Below, one piece after another: positions 38,511 to 47,395 of a stretch of 64,000 bases of DNA. The translations under genes and the position numbers were made by a program. The notes beneath the pieces are model-generated. The model made no database searches, was not told the origin of the DNA, and worked only from the letters and a program-made list of their open reading frames with translations. This DNA is from Rheinheimera lutimaris (GTDB lineage: Bacteria; Pseudomonadota; Gammaproteobacteria; Enterobacterales; Alteromonadaceae). Position 1 is the stretch's first letter; each line of letters starts with the position of its first letter. The stretch lies in NCBI RefSeq assembly GCF_013283795.1, contig NZ_JABSOD010000016.1:19087-83086 (forward strand), in the 5' to 3' direction.

Positions 38511-40100
38511 ATGAGCGCAGTAGTTACCGATCATGACCATGATCACGAGCATCATGACCACAAGCCAAGCGGCATAAAGCGCTGGTTCTATACCACTAAC
38601 CATAAAGATATCGGCACCATGTATCTGGTGTTTGCGCTGATAATGTTTTTTATCGGCGGCGCCATGGCGATGGTGATCCGTGCCGAGCTGTTTCAGCCTG
38701 GTATGCAGTTTGTCGAGCCGAACTTTTTTAATCAAATGACCACAGTACATGGCCTGATTATGGTGTTCGGTGCTGTGATGCCGGCCTTTACCGGGCTGGC
38801 GAACTGGATGATCCCGATGATGATAGGGGCGCCGGATATGGCGTTGCCGCGGATGAACAACTGGAGTTTCTGGATCCTGCCGTTCGCATTCCTGATTCTG
38901 CTGATTTCGCTGTTTATGCCTGGCGGCGGTCCAAGCTTTGGCTGGACCTTTTATGCGCCGTTATCTACGACCTATAGCGGTGACAGTACAGCACTGTTCG
39001 TGTTTTCTGTGCATATTATGGGTATTTCGTCGATCATGGGCGCGATAAACGTAATCGTCACTATTTTTAACCTGCGTGCGCCGGGTATGACATGGATGAA
39101 AATGCCGTTATTCGTCTGGACCTGGTTAATTACCGCCTTCCTGCTGATTATGGTAATGCCGGTGTTAGCCGGTGCAGTAACTATGGTACTGACCGACAAA
39201 TACTTCGGCACCAGCTTTTTTGATGCTGCCGGTGGTGGCGACCCGGTGCTGTTTCAGCATATTTTCTGGTTCTTCGGTCATCCTGAAGTGTACATCATGA
39301 TTTTGCCGGCCTTTGGTATTGTGTCCAGCATAGTGCCTACCTTCGCCCGCAAGCCATTATTTGGCTATGCCTCTATGGTATATGCCACCTCCAGTATCGC
39401 TCTGCTGTCATTTTTGGTGTGGGCGCATCACATGTTTACCACCGGCATGCCGGTAGCCGGGGCATTATTTTTTATGTACTGCACCATGCTGATTGCCGTG
39501 CCGACCGGGGTGAAAGTGTTTAACTGGGTAGCCACCATGTGGCGCGGTGCAATGACCTTTGAAGTGCCGATGATGTTCGCACTGGCCTTTATTGTGCTGT
39601 TCACCATTGGTGGTTTTTCCGGTCTGATGCTGGCGATTACCCCGGCGGATTTTCAATATCACGATACCTATTTTGTCGTAGCGCATTTTCATTATGTATT
39701 AGTAACCGGAGCGGTGTTTTCGATTATTGCTGCTGCCTATTACTGGCTACCGAAATGGACCGGGCATATGTATGACGAAAAACTGGGGCAATGGCATTTC
39801 TGGTGCTCGTTGATTTCCGTCAACCTGTTGTTTTTCCCGATGCACTTCGTCGGTTTGGCGGGTATGCCGCGGCGTATTCCGGATTATGCACTGCAGTTTG
39901 CTGATTTTAATGCTTTTATCAGTATTGGCGGCTTTTTGTTCGGTGCATCGCAGCTAATCTTTGTCTGGCTGCTGGTGAAATGTGCCCGTGGCGGTGAAAA
40001 AGCTACCGCACAGGTGTGGGAAGGGGCCGAGGGTCTGGAATGGGAAGTGCCTTCACCGGCGCCTTACCATACCTTTGAAACACCACCAGTGATTAAGTAG
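38511..40100 (+). CDS. coxA: Cytochrome c oxidase subunit I
   Basis: 529 residues, 12 membrane helices, carrying heme a, heme a3 and CuB. The CuB/Tyr cross-link segment WFFGHPEVYIMILPAFG, the CuB histidine pair WAHHMFTTGM, and the heme ligand pair VVAHFHYVLVTGAVF are intact. The N-terminus is histidine/aspartate-rich (TDHDHDHEHHDHKPS), an unusual metal-chelating-like tail. It lies 3 bases after coxB. Homologous to mitochondrial COX1 (A-type heme-copper oxidase). Confidence 0.98.
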   Translation: MSAVVTDHDHDHEHHDHKPSGIKRWFYTTNHKDIGTMYLVFALIMFFIGGAMAMVIRAELFQPGMQFVEPNFFNQMTTVHGLIMVFGAVMPAFTGLANWMIPMMIGAPDMALPRMNNWSFWILPFAFLILLISLFMPGGGPSFGWTFYAPLSTTYSGDSTALFVFSVHIMGISSIMGAINVIVTIFNLRAPGMTWMKMPLFVWTWLITAFLLIMVMPVLAGAVTMVLTDKYFGTSFFDAAGGGDPVLFQHIFWFFGHPEVYIMILPAFGIVSSIVPTFARKPLFGYASMVYATSSIALLSFLVWAHHMFTTGMPVAGALFFMYCTMLIAVPTGVKVFNWVATMWRGAMTFEVPMMFALAFIVLFTIGGFSGLMLAITPADFQYHDTYFVVAHFHYVLVTGAVFSIIAAAYYWLPKWTGHMYDEKLGQWHFWCSLISVNLLFFPMHFVGLAGMPRRIPDYALQFADFNAFISIGGFLFGASQLIFVWLLVKCARGGEKATAQVWEGAEGLEWEVPSPAPYHTFETPPVIK

Positions 40101-40109
40101 GAGCGCGTT

Positions 40110-40670
40110 ATGGCACTGAAACATAAGCCGTTAACCTTTAAGTTAGCCGTCACCGCCCTGGCGATGTTTGGTTTTGGTTTTGCTTTAGTGCCCTTGTATG
40201 ACGTGTTCTGTGACCTGACCGGTTTAAATGGTAAAACCGCAGTAACTGCCGCCTCGGCGGAGGCTGCACAAATTGATATCAGCCGTGAAATTGTGATTGA
40301 GTTTATAGCCAGGCCGAATAAGCAAATGCCGTGGCTGTTTGAGCCCGAGGTGCGCCGTATGACGGTGCATCCGGGTGAAATTCATATCATGAATTATCTG
40401 GCGCAGAACCCGACCAGCCGCATGATAGTGGGGCAGGCGGTGCCGTCGGTATCACCAGGTCAGGCTGCATTATACTTTCACAAAATAGAGTGTTTTTGCT
40501 TTACCCAGCAGAAGTTAGCCGGGGGCAAAGACATGCTGATGCCGTTACAGTTTTATGTGGATCCGGCACTGCCGAGCCAGTTTAGTACCATTACGCTGTC
40601 TTATACTTTATATGACGTAACCAGCGCATGGACCGGCGACAGCGCAGAGTCATCCCAACCCGGGGAATAA
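40110..40670 (+). CDS. ctaG: Cytochrome c oxidase assembly protein (Cox11/CtaG)
   Basis: 186 residues: one N-terminal membrane helix (LAVTALAMFGFGFALVPLYDVFCDLTGLNG) and a periplasmic immunoglobulin-like copper chaperone domain. Its copper-binding CFCF motif is visible in FHKIECFCFTQQ. It delivers copper to CuB of subunit I. Located between coxA and coxC, as in most proteobacterial operons; 1 base separates it from coxC. Confidence 0.96.
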   Translation: MALKHKPLTFKLAVTALAMFGFGFALVPLYDVFCDLTGLNGKTAVTAASAEAAQIDISREIVIEFIARPNKQMPWLFEPEVRRMTVHPGEIHIMNYLAQNPTSRMIVGQAVPSVSPGQAALYFHKIECFCFTQQKLAGGKDMLMPLQFYVDPALPSQFSTITLSYTLYDVTSAWTGDSAESSQPGE

Positions 40671-40671
40671 C

Positions 40672-41550
40672 ATGAATAAAACCTATGAAAAATATTATGT
40701 TCCCGCCCAAAGCCCATGGCCTATTGTGGGTGCGGTGGCGTTATTTTTAATTGCCTTTGGCGCAGGCAACTATGTCAACGAAGTAACCAAACAACAACCC
40801 GGTTTTGGCGGCTATATGCTGGCAGCCGGTTTTGTGGTGCTGATTTTTATGCTGTTTGGTTGGTTTAAAAACGTTATTGATGAATCGATGAGCGGCTTAT
40901 ACAGCGCGCAAATGGACCGCTCGTTCCGCCAGGGCATGAGCTGGTTTATTTTATCCGAAGTGATGTTTTTTATGGCGTTCTTTGGTGCGCTGTTCTACGG
41001 CCGCGTAATAGCGCTAAACTGGCTCAGCGGTGGCAGCAATAACGCCATGACCTTTGAAATACTTTGGCCGGGCTTTGAAGCCATGTGGCCATTACTGAAA
41101 ACACCCGGCGGTATTGAAACCCAGGCCATGCCTGCTACCGGTTTGCCGCTGATTAACACCGCAATTCTGGTGATTTCCTCTATTACACTGCACTTTGCCC
41201 ACACCGGATTAGAGCAAAATAAACGCAGCCAACTTAAGTTGATGCTATTGGTTACCTTGCTGTTGGGGGCCACTTTCCTAAGCTTGCAGGTGTATGAGTA
41301 TATCCATGCTTATCGTGACCTTGGCTTAACCCTGGCTTCCGGCTTTTATGGTAATACCTTTTTCCTGCTTACCGGCTTTCACGGTATGCACGTAACATTG
41401 GGTGCCATTATTTTGCTGTTTGTGTTCTTCCGTGTGTTAAAAGGCCATTTTACCCCTGAAAAGCACTTTGCGTTTCAGGCTGCAGCCTGGTATTGGCACT
41501 TTGTTGATGTAGTGTGGTTGTGTTTGTATGTGTTTGTTTATGTGATTTAA
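40672..41550 (+). CDS. coxC: Cytochrome c oxidase subunit III
   Basis: 292 residues with seven membrane helices. Family landmarks: YYVPAQSPWPIVG at the N-terminus, SEVMFFMAFFGALFYGR, the conserved HAYRDLGLTLASGFYGNTFFLLTGFHGMHVTLG and the C-terminal YWHFVDVVWLCLYVFVYV. It stabilises subunit I and its proton uptake. Confidence 0.97.
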   Translation: MNKTYEKYYVPAQSPWPIVGAVALFLIAFGAGNYVNEVTKQQPGFGGYMLAAGFVVLIFMLFGWFKNVIDESMSGLYSAQMDRSFRQGMSWFILSEVMFFMAFFGALFYGRVIALNWLSGGSNNAMTFEILWPGFEAMWPLLKTPGGIETQAMPATGLPLINTAILVISSITLHFAHTGLEQNKRSQLKLMLLVTLLLGATFLSLQVYEYIHAYRDLGLTLASGFYGNTFFLLTGFHGMHVTLGAIILLFVFFRVLKGHFTPEKHFAFQAAAWYWHFVDVVWLCLYVFVYVI

Positions 41551-41553
41551 CGC

Positions 41554-41763
41554 TCAGTATGGTCTGGGGTTCGGTTCAATGAGCCCCAGCACCTGCGCGA
41601 TAAAGATCAGTATTAGTGCAATGGCTGAGAACAACACACGTCGGCCAAGATAGCGTGACATTTTTACCCCCGGCTGAGGTTGCCTGACCATCACCAGCCC
41701 GGCGCGGAATAAATTAATAACAATAAAAAGTAGTAGTGCGATGACAATAAGTTTAATTAACAT
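41554..41763 (-). CDS. DUF2909-like two-helix membrane protein, antisense within the oxidase cluster
   Basis: 69 residues from the ATG at 41763. Two membrane helices (MLIKLIVIALLLFIVINLFRAGLVMV and RVLFSAIALILIFIAQVLGLI) flank a short basic loop (RQPQPGVKMSRYLGRR), the layout of twin-transmembrane DUF2909 proteins that occur next to oxidase genes. It is on the strand opposite to its neighbours and ends 3 bases from the coxC stop. Function unknown; an assembly or stability factor is plausible by context. Confidence 0.8.
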   Translation of the reverse strand: MLIKLIVIALLLFIVINLFRAGLVMVRQPQPGVKMSRYLGRRVLFSAIALILIFIAQVLGLIEPNPRPY

Positions 41764-41789
41764 CTGCAACAGGCTCCGGAGTTTGATTG

Positions 41790-42521
41790 ATGCGCATTAA
41801 GCTGGCGCAGCAGATTTTTGCGTTCAATACGCTGTGGGTAATACTCACTTTGACTGCTTTTGCCATATTAATCAACTTGTCCTGGTGGCAGTTAAACCGC
41901 GCTGCTGATAAGACAGCACAACTCGCCCGTGTCGCTCAACTGCAGGCTGCCGGCGCGCTGCAACCATCACAGTTAGCATTATTGCCGGCCGCCGATATTG
42001 ATGCCGCGCCCCTGCAAGGGCATGGCCGCTGGTTAGCACCTTATGTCTGGCTGCTGGATAACCAGATTGTGCAGGGCCGCGTTGGTTATGACGTAATAAT
42101 ACCGGTACAGGCAGCAGGTTTGGCACAGCCACTGCTGGTGAACTTAGGTTGGTTAGCCGCGCCGGAGCGACGCGACAGCTTGCCCGAAGTGACGATAACG
42201 CCACAAATTGCTCTCGATGGTCTGCTGCGTACTAAAGTGGATGGTTTGCTGTTGTTGGGGCAGAATGCCGAAATCAGCGGCCAATGGCCGATGCGCATTC
42301 AACAAGTTAATTATGCTCAGCTGTCAGAACACAGTGCGCTGCAATTGTATCCGGCGCTGCTGTATCAACAAAACGACAGTGATTTTACACCGCATTATCA
42401 GCCGGTCGTGTTGTCACCGGAAAAACACCGCGGTTATGCATTGCAATGGTTTTTACTGGGTATTGCAGTGCTGGGCGTTGCACTGGCGGCCAGTCATCAG
42501 GGAAAAGCGAATTATGAATAA
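41790..42521 (+). CDS. SURF1-family cytochrome oxidase assembly protein
   Basis: 243 residues with the SURF1 layout: an N-terminal membrane helix (WVILTLTAFAILINLSWWQLNRA), a periplasmic domain, and a C-terminal helix preceded by KHRGYALQWFLLGIAVLG. SURF1 helps insert heme a into subunit I. The ATG at 41790 is preferred to a TTG one codon earlier; GGAG lies 8 bases upstream. Overlaps the next gene by 8 bases. Confidence 0.9.
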   Translation: MRIKLAQQIFAFNTLWVILTLTAFAILINLSWWQLNRAADKTAQLARVAQLQAAGALQPSQLALLPAADIDAAPLQGHGRWLAPYVWLLDNQIVQGRVGYDVIIPVQAAGLAQPLLVNLGWLAAPERRDSLPEVTITPQIALDGLLRTKVDGLLLLGQNAEISGQWPMRIQQVNYAQLSEHSALQLYPALLYQQNDSDFTPHYQPVVLSPEKHRGYALQWFLLGIAVLGVALAASHQGKANYE

Positions 42522-43026
42522 GAAAAAGTTTCTGTGGTTATTTGTGCTGTGCTGCGCTTTACCATTGTTGGCGGCTAAATTGGTGCTGGAATTCGGTTGG
42601 TTCAATCGTGGGGTATCAAGTCAGGGCGAATGGCAACAAAACGAGGTGTTTTTGCTGGCGGCTACGGCCGAAAAAGCGCATTGGCGTATCGGCGTAATGC
42701 CATCTGCTGAGTGCACACAATTGTGCCTTGCGGCGTTGCATACCGTGCAGCAACTCTATGTTGGCCTGGGCCGTAAGCAGGTGCAGGTGCAGCCGGTATT
42801 TATCAGCGCAGAGCCGGCGGCAACAGCGTTTTCTGCTTTTACGCAGCAGCCGGCCATAGCCGGCGCACCGCAAAGCTTGCAAGACAAAATACTACTGATT
42901 GATCAGCAAGGCCTGGTGTTACTCAGCTATCCGATGCCGGTGGTTGAAGCCGATATGGCAAGCACTGCCAGAGCTATCCGTCAGGATTTACTTAAACTGC
43001 TTAACTATGACCGGACCAGCGTATGA
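42514..43026 (+). CDS. Membrane-anchored hypothetical protein of the oxidase operon
   Basis: 170 residues. Starts at the ATG at 42514, inside the SURF1 3' end (MNKKKFLWLFVLCCALPLLAAKLVLEFGWFNRG), giving one N-terminal membrane anchor. The periplasmic part includes a Cys pair (SAECTQLCLAALHTVQQLYVGLGRKQ) in an alpha/beta pattern that could be a divergent thioredoxin-like/SCO-like fold. It overlaps ctaA by 4 bases (ATGA). A protein in this slot is common in gammaproteobacterial oxidase operons; I assign no function beyond likely assembly. Confidence 0.8.
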   Translation: MNKKKFLWLFVLCCALPLLAAKLVLEFGWFNRGVSSQGEWQQNEVFLLAATAEKAHWRIGVMPSAECTQLCLAALHTVQQLYVGLGRKQVQVQPVFISAEPAATAFSAFTQQPAIAGAPQSLQDKILLIDQQGLVLLSYPMPVVEADMASTARAIRQDLLKLLNYDRTSV

Positions 43027-44048
43027 ACACACCTGACCAGCGTATAAAAACGCAACAGTGGCTGGCGACTATCGCTATCTTTCTCACTATGGGCGTTATT
43101 CTACTCGGCGCTTATACCCGGTTAACTGATGCCGGCCTGGGTTGCCCGGATTGGCCTGGTTGTTACGGCTTTTTAAAAGTACCGCAGCAAGAACATCACG
43201 TTGCAGCTGCGCTGGAAGCCTTTCCGGAGCGGCCACTGGAGCCGCATAAAGCCTGGAACGAAATGGTGCACCGTTATTTCGCCGGCAGTTTAGGTTTGTT
43301 AATTGCGGCAATATTTTTTATCGCGGTGTTTACCCGGCATAGTGGCAAAGTTGTACCCGCGGTATTGCTGGCGCTGGTGGTGTTTCAGGCTGCACTTGGT
43401 ATGTGGACAGTCACATTAAACTTGTTGCCGCTGGTGGTAATGGGGCATTTGCTGGGCGGTTTTACGCTACTGAGTTTATTGGCTTTGCATTGGTTGCGTT
43501 TGCACCCGCAATACTATGCGCAGGAGCCGCAGCTGGTGTCGTTAAAGCCTTTTGCCGCACTGGCTATTGCTGTGCTGATTGGGCAAATAGCGCTGGGCGG
43601 TTGGACTGCAGCTAACTATGCGGCACTGGCCTGCATTGATTTACCTGTTTGTGAAGCCGGTTGGCAGCAGCGCTTAAATGTCAGCGAGGCGTTCGATTTA
43701 CATCTGGGCCATGATGATTACGAATACGGCGTGATGTCGGCAGAGGCGCGGCAAACGGTGCATGTTTTTCACCGTTTCGGCGCTGCGATCACCTTGGTGC
43801 TGCTGGCCAGCTTTCTACTGCAACTATGGCGCCGTGCCGGCAGCAAAATCTTAAAACGCCTGACGCTCGGTGCTGCGGCGTTATTACTGCTACAGTTTAG
43901 TTTGGGTGTGCTGAATGTCGTGCTGCATTTACCGTTGGCCAATGCGGTGGCACATAATTTTGTTGCAGCAAACTTGTTAATGCTACTGGTGGTGATTTAT
44001 TTGCAACTGCGCCACAGCGGCAAAACGACAAGCAAGGAGAGCCTATGA
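43023..44048 (+). CDS. ctaA: Heme A synthase (Cox15/CtaA)
   Basis: 341 residues, eight membrane helices in two pseudo-repeats. It oxidises the C8 methyl of heme O to the formyl of heme A. Landmarks: [23 protein letters not shown] with its conserved Asp/Trp/Pro, [16 protein letters not shown] (His ligand), [14 protein letters not shown] (His) and [14 protein letters not shown] (His). ATG overlaps the upstream stop, and its own stop overlaps ctaB by 4 bases. Confidence 0.95.
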   Translation: MNTPDQRIKTQQWLATIAIFLTMGVILLGAYTRLTDAGLGCPDWPGCYGFLKVPQQEHHVAAALEAFPERPLEPHKAWNEMVHRYFAGSLGLLIAAIFFIAVFTRHSGKVVPAVLLALVVFQAALGMWTVTLNLLPLVVMGHLLGGFTLLSLLALHWLRLHPQYYAQEPQLVSLKPFAALAIAVLIGQIALGGWTAANYAALACIDLPVCEAGWQQRLNVSEAFDLHLGHDDYEYGVMSAEARQTVHVFHRFGAAITLVLLASFLLQLWRRAGSKILKRLTLGAAALLLLQFSLGVLNVVLHLPLANAVAHNFVAANLLMLLVVIYLQLRHSGKTTSKESL

Positions 44049-44956
44049 CCGCCATAGTAAGATCACAAACCGGTATCAGCCGTGCGCGGGATTATCTCGA
44101 GCTAACCAAACCCAAAGTCGTGGCATTACTGGTGCTGACAGCCTGGGTTGGCATGATGCTGGCTGTGCCTGGCTTACCGGATTTAGCCACCTTATTAGCA
44201 GCAACCGTTGGTATCGGTTTGTTATCAGCGGCGGCAGCGGCAATGAACCATGTAGTAGATCAGCGTATCGACGCGCAAATGGCCCGCACTTACAGCCGAC
44301 CGGTAGCCAAAGGCCGCATAAGCACGGCGCAGGCTACCACCTTTGCATTTAGCCTGGCGTTGTGTGGTTTTGTACTGCTGTATCTTACGGTTAATGCGTT
44401 AACGGCCTGGTTAACTCTGGCCAGTTTATTCGGCTATGCCGTGGTGTACACCATGTTTTTAAAACGTGCTACACCGCAAAATATTGTCATTGGTGGTCTG
44501 GCGGGGGCCATGCCACCGTTGTTAGGCTGGACTGCGATTACCGGCGAGATACACGGCCATGCATTACTGTTGGTGATGATTATTTTCGCCTGGACACCGC
44601 CGCATTTCTGGGCGCTGGCTATCCACCGGCGCGATGACTATGCCAAAGTGAATATGCCGATGCTGCCGGTAACCCACGGTATAGAATTTACCAAAAGCGT
44701 GATCTGTCTGTACACGGTGTTATTATTTATTGTCTGTTTAATGCCGTATCTGGTGGGTATGAGCGGGGCTATATATTTGGTTGGCAGCGCGTTGTTAAAT
44801 CTGCGCTTTATGCAATATGCCTGGAAACTGAAGTTTAACGCCGATGCAGGTACGGCGATGGCGACTTTTAAATTTTCTATTGTGCATTTAATGCTATTGT
44901 TCCTGTTATTGCTGGTTGATCATTACTTTAAGGTGTCGCCGATTTATGTTCCGTAA
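44045..44956 (+). CDS. ctaB: Protoheme IX farnesyltransferase (heme O synthase)
   Basis: 303 residues, a UbiA-type prenyltransferase with about nine helices that converts heme B to heme O for CtaA. The first Asp-rich motif NHVVDQRID (NxxxDxxxD) lies in [22 protein letters not shown]; the second region is [21 protein letters not shown]. Also known as cyoE/cox10. It is positioned between ctaA and SCO, overlapping both. Confidence 0.96.
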   Translation: MTAIVRSQTGISRARDYLELTKPKVVALLVLTAWVGMMLAVPGLPDLATLLAATVGIGLLSAAAAAMNHVVDQRIDAQMARTYSRPVAKGRISTAQATTFAFSLALCGFVLLYLTVNALTAWLTLASLFGYAVVYTMFLKRATPQNIVIGGLAGAMPPLLGWTAITGEIHGHALLLVMIIFAWTPPHFWALAIHRRDDYAKVNMPMLPVTHGIEFTKSVICLYTVLLFIVCLMPYLVGMSGAIYLVGSALLNLRFMQYAWKLKFNADAGTAMATFKFSIVHLMLLFLLLLVDHYFKVSPIYVP

Positions 44957-45587
44957 CCTGAATATTATCCTGCTTGCAGCTGCCGCGTTGATCGCTGGTG
45001 TGCTGTTGTTTCGTGTCACGCAATATAATGCTGAACCAAAACTGGCGCTGGTGTATCCGCAAGCGCGGGTGCTGGCAGATTTTAACCTGACCGATCAATA
45101 CGGCGATGCGGTAAACCGTGAGCGTCTGTACGGCCAGTGGACACTGGCATTCGTCGGTTATACCCATTGCCCGGATATTTGTCCGCTTACGTTGGCTAAG
45201 CTGGCTGGCGTGCAACCGGAGTTGGCCGCTATGGTAGAGCAGCCGCTAAAAGTCTGGTTTATTTCGGTTGACCCGAAGCGCGACAGCACAGAGCAGCTGA
45301 ATAACTATGTCAGCTATTTTGACCAGGAAAATGTGCTGGGTATGACAGCCGGACATGAGCAACTGTTTCCGTTTGTGCGTCAGTTGGGGCTGATGTATGC
45401 GTTAAGCAGCACCACGGCAGAGGATTATCTGGTTGATCACAGTGCTTCTGTGGTGCTAATCAATCCGCAAGGCCAGCTGGTAGCGATGTTCAAACCGCCG
45501 ATGCAACCGGGCGAGCTGCCGGTAATTGATACCGAACAGCTGTTGGCCGATTTCCCGCTGGTGCTCAACAAGCTTAAGGCTGGTTAA
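44946..45587 (+). CDS. SCO1/SenC copper chaperone
   Basis: 213 residues from the ATG at 44946 ([22 protein letters not shown] anchor), overlapping ctaB by 11 bases. The thioredoxin-like periplasmic domain has the copper-binding CPDIC (Cys75, Cys79) in [17 protein letters not shown] and a distal His165 (VDHSAS). It delivers copper to CuA of subunit II. It is the last gene of the oxidase operon and overlaps the convergent deacetylase gene by 14 bases. Confidence 0.95.
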   Translation: MFRNLNIILLAAAALIAGVLLFRVTQYNAEPKLALVYPQARVLADFNLTDQYGDAVNRERLYGQWTLAFVGYTHCPDICPLTLAKLAGVQPELAAMVEQPLKVWFISVDPKRDSTEQLNNYVSYFDQENVLGMTAGHEQLFPFVRQLGLMYALSSTTAEDYLVDHSASVVLINPQGQLVAMFKPPMQPGELPVIDTEQLLADFPLVLNKLKAG

Positions 45588-46596
45588 GCCACGGTTGGGA
45601 ATACCAGTAGTAATACCCTTTTTTCCCGATAGAGGGCGCGGTGCAGTTATAGCGGCTGCGGCCTTTGGCCAGGGCTTTTGTTGCTGTAACGCTAAAAGTG
45701 TTGTCGTTCAGCCATGTTGGTTTTATGACCTCCGCGCCGGCAAAACACTGCAATTGCGCCGGGCGGAAATCGGCTACTTGTACCGACAAGGTTAATGTCG
45801 GCGGGTTAGCTGTGCTAATTACCGGGTCAACCTGATGGTAGTCAGTAATATTGAACGCCAGGGTGCGTAGTTTTTGCGCCAGATCTTTTAAATCGGCATA
45901 TTGGCCTGCTGCCGGAAAGCGCGGAATGCGGGTTAAAACGGTGTGTTTACCAATGGCACCGGATTGCTGGCCAATACCGACAAAGCCCAGCTCACTGACT
46001 AACTGCTCCAGCTCACGGCTATATTCGCCATAGGGATAAGCCAACCACTGATGGCGCTGGCCGGTATGCTGTTCTATGGCATCTTCGGCCTGCAAAATGC
46101 TTTGTTTCATCCGTTCACGCCACTGCTGCCTACTTTCACCGGCATCCGGCTTGGCCATATGCTCATGCCACATGGCATGGTTGGCTACCAGTACACCATC
46201 GTCTGACATTTGCTTTACCTGCGCCCAGCTTAACAGCGGGCCGTCACGTTTATCTATGCTGCCCGGGCTGATAAAGATGGTGTAGGGGTAGCCGAATTCC
46301 TGCAGTATGGGGTGGGCGGTGGTGAAGTTATTTTCATAGCTGTCATCAAAGGTAATTACCAGCGCATTGTCGGCCACGGGCTCGCCGGTTTGCAGCTGGC
46401 GCATTAATACATCCAGGCCAATAACCTGAAAGTTATTGTCTTTAAAATACTGTAAATGGCCGCGTAGTTCTGCGGCGCTGACACTGCTTACCCGCGGTGT
46501 GTCGCTGGCAACATGGTGATAAATCAGCATAACAGCAGCTTGTGCCGGCAGCAGCAGGCTAAAGAATATTGAACACAGTAGGGTGCTAACTTTCAT
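45574..46596 (-). CDS. Secreted polysaccharide deacetylase-family protein
   Basis: 340 residues from the ATG at 46596; signal peptide MKVSTLLCSIFFSLLLPAQA. NodB-homology domain at about 20-230: MLIYHHVA, the metal-binding Asp pair in VITFDDSYENN, VANHAMWHEH and the WLAYPYGEY motif. A C-terminal beta domain (about 240-340) may bind glycan or peptide. Carbohydrate esterase family 4-type enzymes remove N-acetyl groups from peptidoglycan or exopolysaccharide such as poly-GlcNAc; which one cannot be told here. Confidence 0.88.
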   Translation of the reverse strand: MKVSTLLCSIFFSLLLPAQAAVMLIYHHVASDTPRVSSVSAAELRGHLQYFKDNNFQVIGLDVLMRQLQTGEPVADNALVITFDDSYENNFTTAHPILQEFGYPYTIFISPGSIDKRDGPLLSWAQVKQMSDDGVLVANHAMWHEHMAKPDAGESRQQWRERMKQSILQAEDAIEQHTGQRHQWLAYPYGEYSRELEQLVSELGFVGIGQQSGAIGKHTVLTRIPRFPAAGQYADLKDLAQKLRTLAFNITDYHQVDPVISTANPPTLTLSVQVADFRPAQLQCFAGAEVIKPTWLNDNTFSVTATKALAKGRSRYNCTAPSIGKKGYYYWYSQPWLNQP

Positions 46597-46692
46597 TGGC
46601 AGGGTACCCGCAAGGTAATAAAACAACGTGGTTTTATAACACAAGCGGGCACTAAACGCAGCTTTAGTCAGGTATAACAGTGTTGTAACAGC

Positions 46693-47271
46693 TTAGTAGT
46701 AAGAATGTTCGCCGCGCTGATGTTCGGTAATATCGCGCACGCCGTTTAACTCACCGCTGAAGCGGTTAAGCAGCTCTTTTTCGATACCTTCTTTCAAGGT
46801 TAAGTCGACCTGAGAACAGCCGTTACAACCACCACCAAACTGCAGTACTGCCACGCCATCCGGCGTCAGCTCCATTACCGATACGCGTCCGCCGTGGTTG
46901 GCCAACTGCGGGTTAATTTCACTGTCGATGACATACTGGACGCGCTCAATTAACGAAGCGTCGTCGTTGACCTTGCGCACTTTGGCATTCGGCGCTTTTA
47001 ACGTCAGCTGCGAACCCATCTGATCGGTAACAAAGTCAATTTCAGCATCAACTAAAAATGGCTGACTTTCCTGATCGATTACAGCGTCGAAGCCGGAAAA
47101 ATTCAAGGTTAAGTCGGTGTCTTCTTTGGCATCCGGCGGGCAGTAAGATACGCCACACTCAGCTTGTGCCGTGCCGGGGTTAACCACAAACACCCGAATG
47201 TGAGTGCCTGCAGGTTGCTTTGACAGCAGCTTGGCAAAATGTTGCTGCGCCTGTTCAGAAATCGTAATCAT
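46693..47271 (-). CDS. nfuA: Fe-S cluster biogenesis/repair protein NfuA
   Basis: 192 residues with two domains: an N-terminal degenerate A-type carrier domain (about 1-95) and a C-terminal NifU-like domain whose CxxC (Cys149, Cys152 in [22 protein letters not shown]) binds a 4Fe-4S cluster. Length and layout match E. coli NfuA (191). It delivers clusters under oxidative stress or iron limitation. In E. coli it lies beside gntX(comF)-bioH; here a carboxypeptidase gene is inserted between them. Confidence 0.96.
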   Translation of the reverse strand: MITISEQAQQHFAKLLSKQPAGTHIRVFVVNPGTAQAECGVSYCPPDAKEDTDLTLNFSGFDAVIDQESQPFLVDAEIDFVTDQMGSQLTLKAPNAKVRKVNDDASLIERVQYVIDSEINPQLANHGGRVSVMELTPDGVAVLQFGGGCNGCSQVDLTLKEGIEKELLNRFSGELNGVRDITEHQRGEHSYY

Positions 47272-47280
47272 AAGAGTACC

Positions 47281-47310
47281 TGACTAAATTACTAGGTTAA
47301 TGGCTATAAT
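47281..47310 (+). promoter_or_regulatory. Promoter candidate for the M14 carboxypeptidase gene
   Basis: A perfect -10 TATAAT at 47305-47310 with a poor -35 (TGACTA, 47281-47286, 18-base spacer), in the region divergent from nfuA. It would give a 5' untranslated region of about 80 bases. Confidence 0.4.
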
Positions 47311-47395
47311 ACTCCTCCTGTTTCGTTGAAGCCAGTCCCGCTTGAGTTTTGCGCGTGATCTGGCTAACTTAGCGGCAGCTCAGAGGAATTAAACT

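Noticed and set aside
42208-42513. Long in-frame upstream extension of the 170-residue oxidase-operon protein
   Set aside because: It reads out of frame through SURF1, giving Cys/Trp-rich nonsense; the ATG at 42514 starts a normal membrane anchor.
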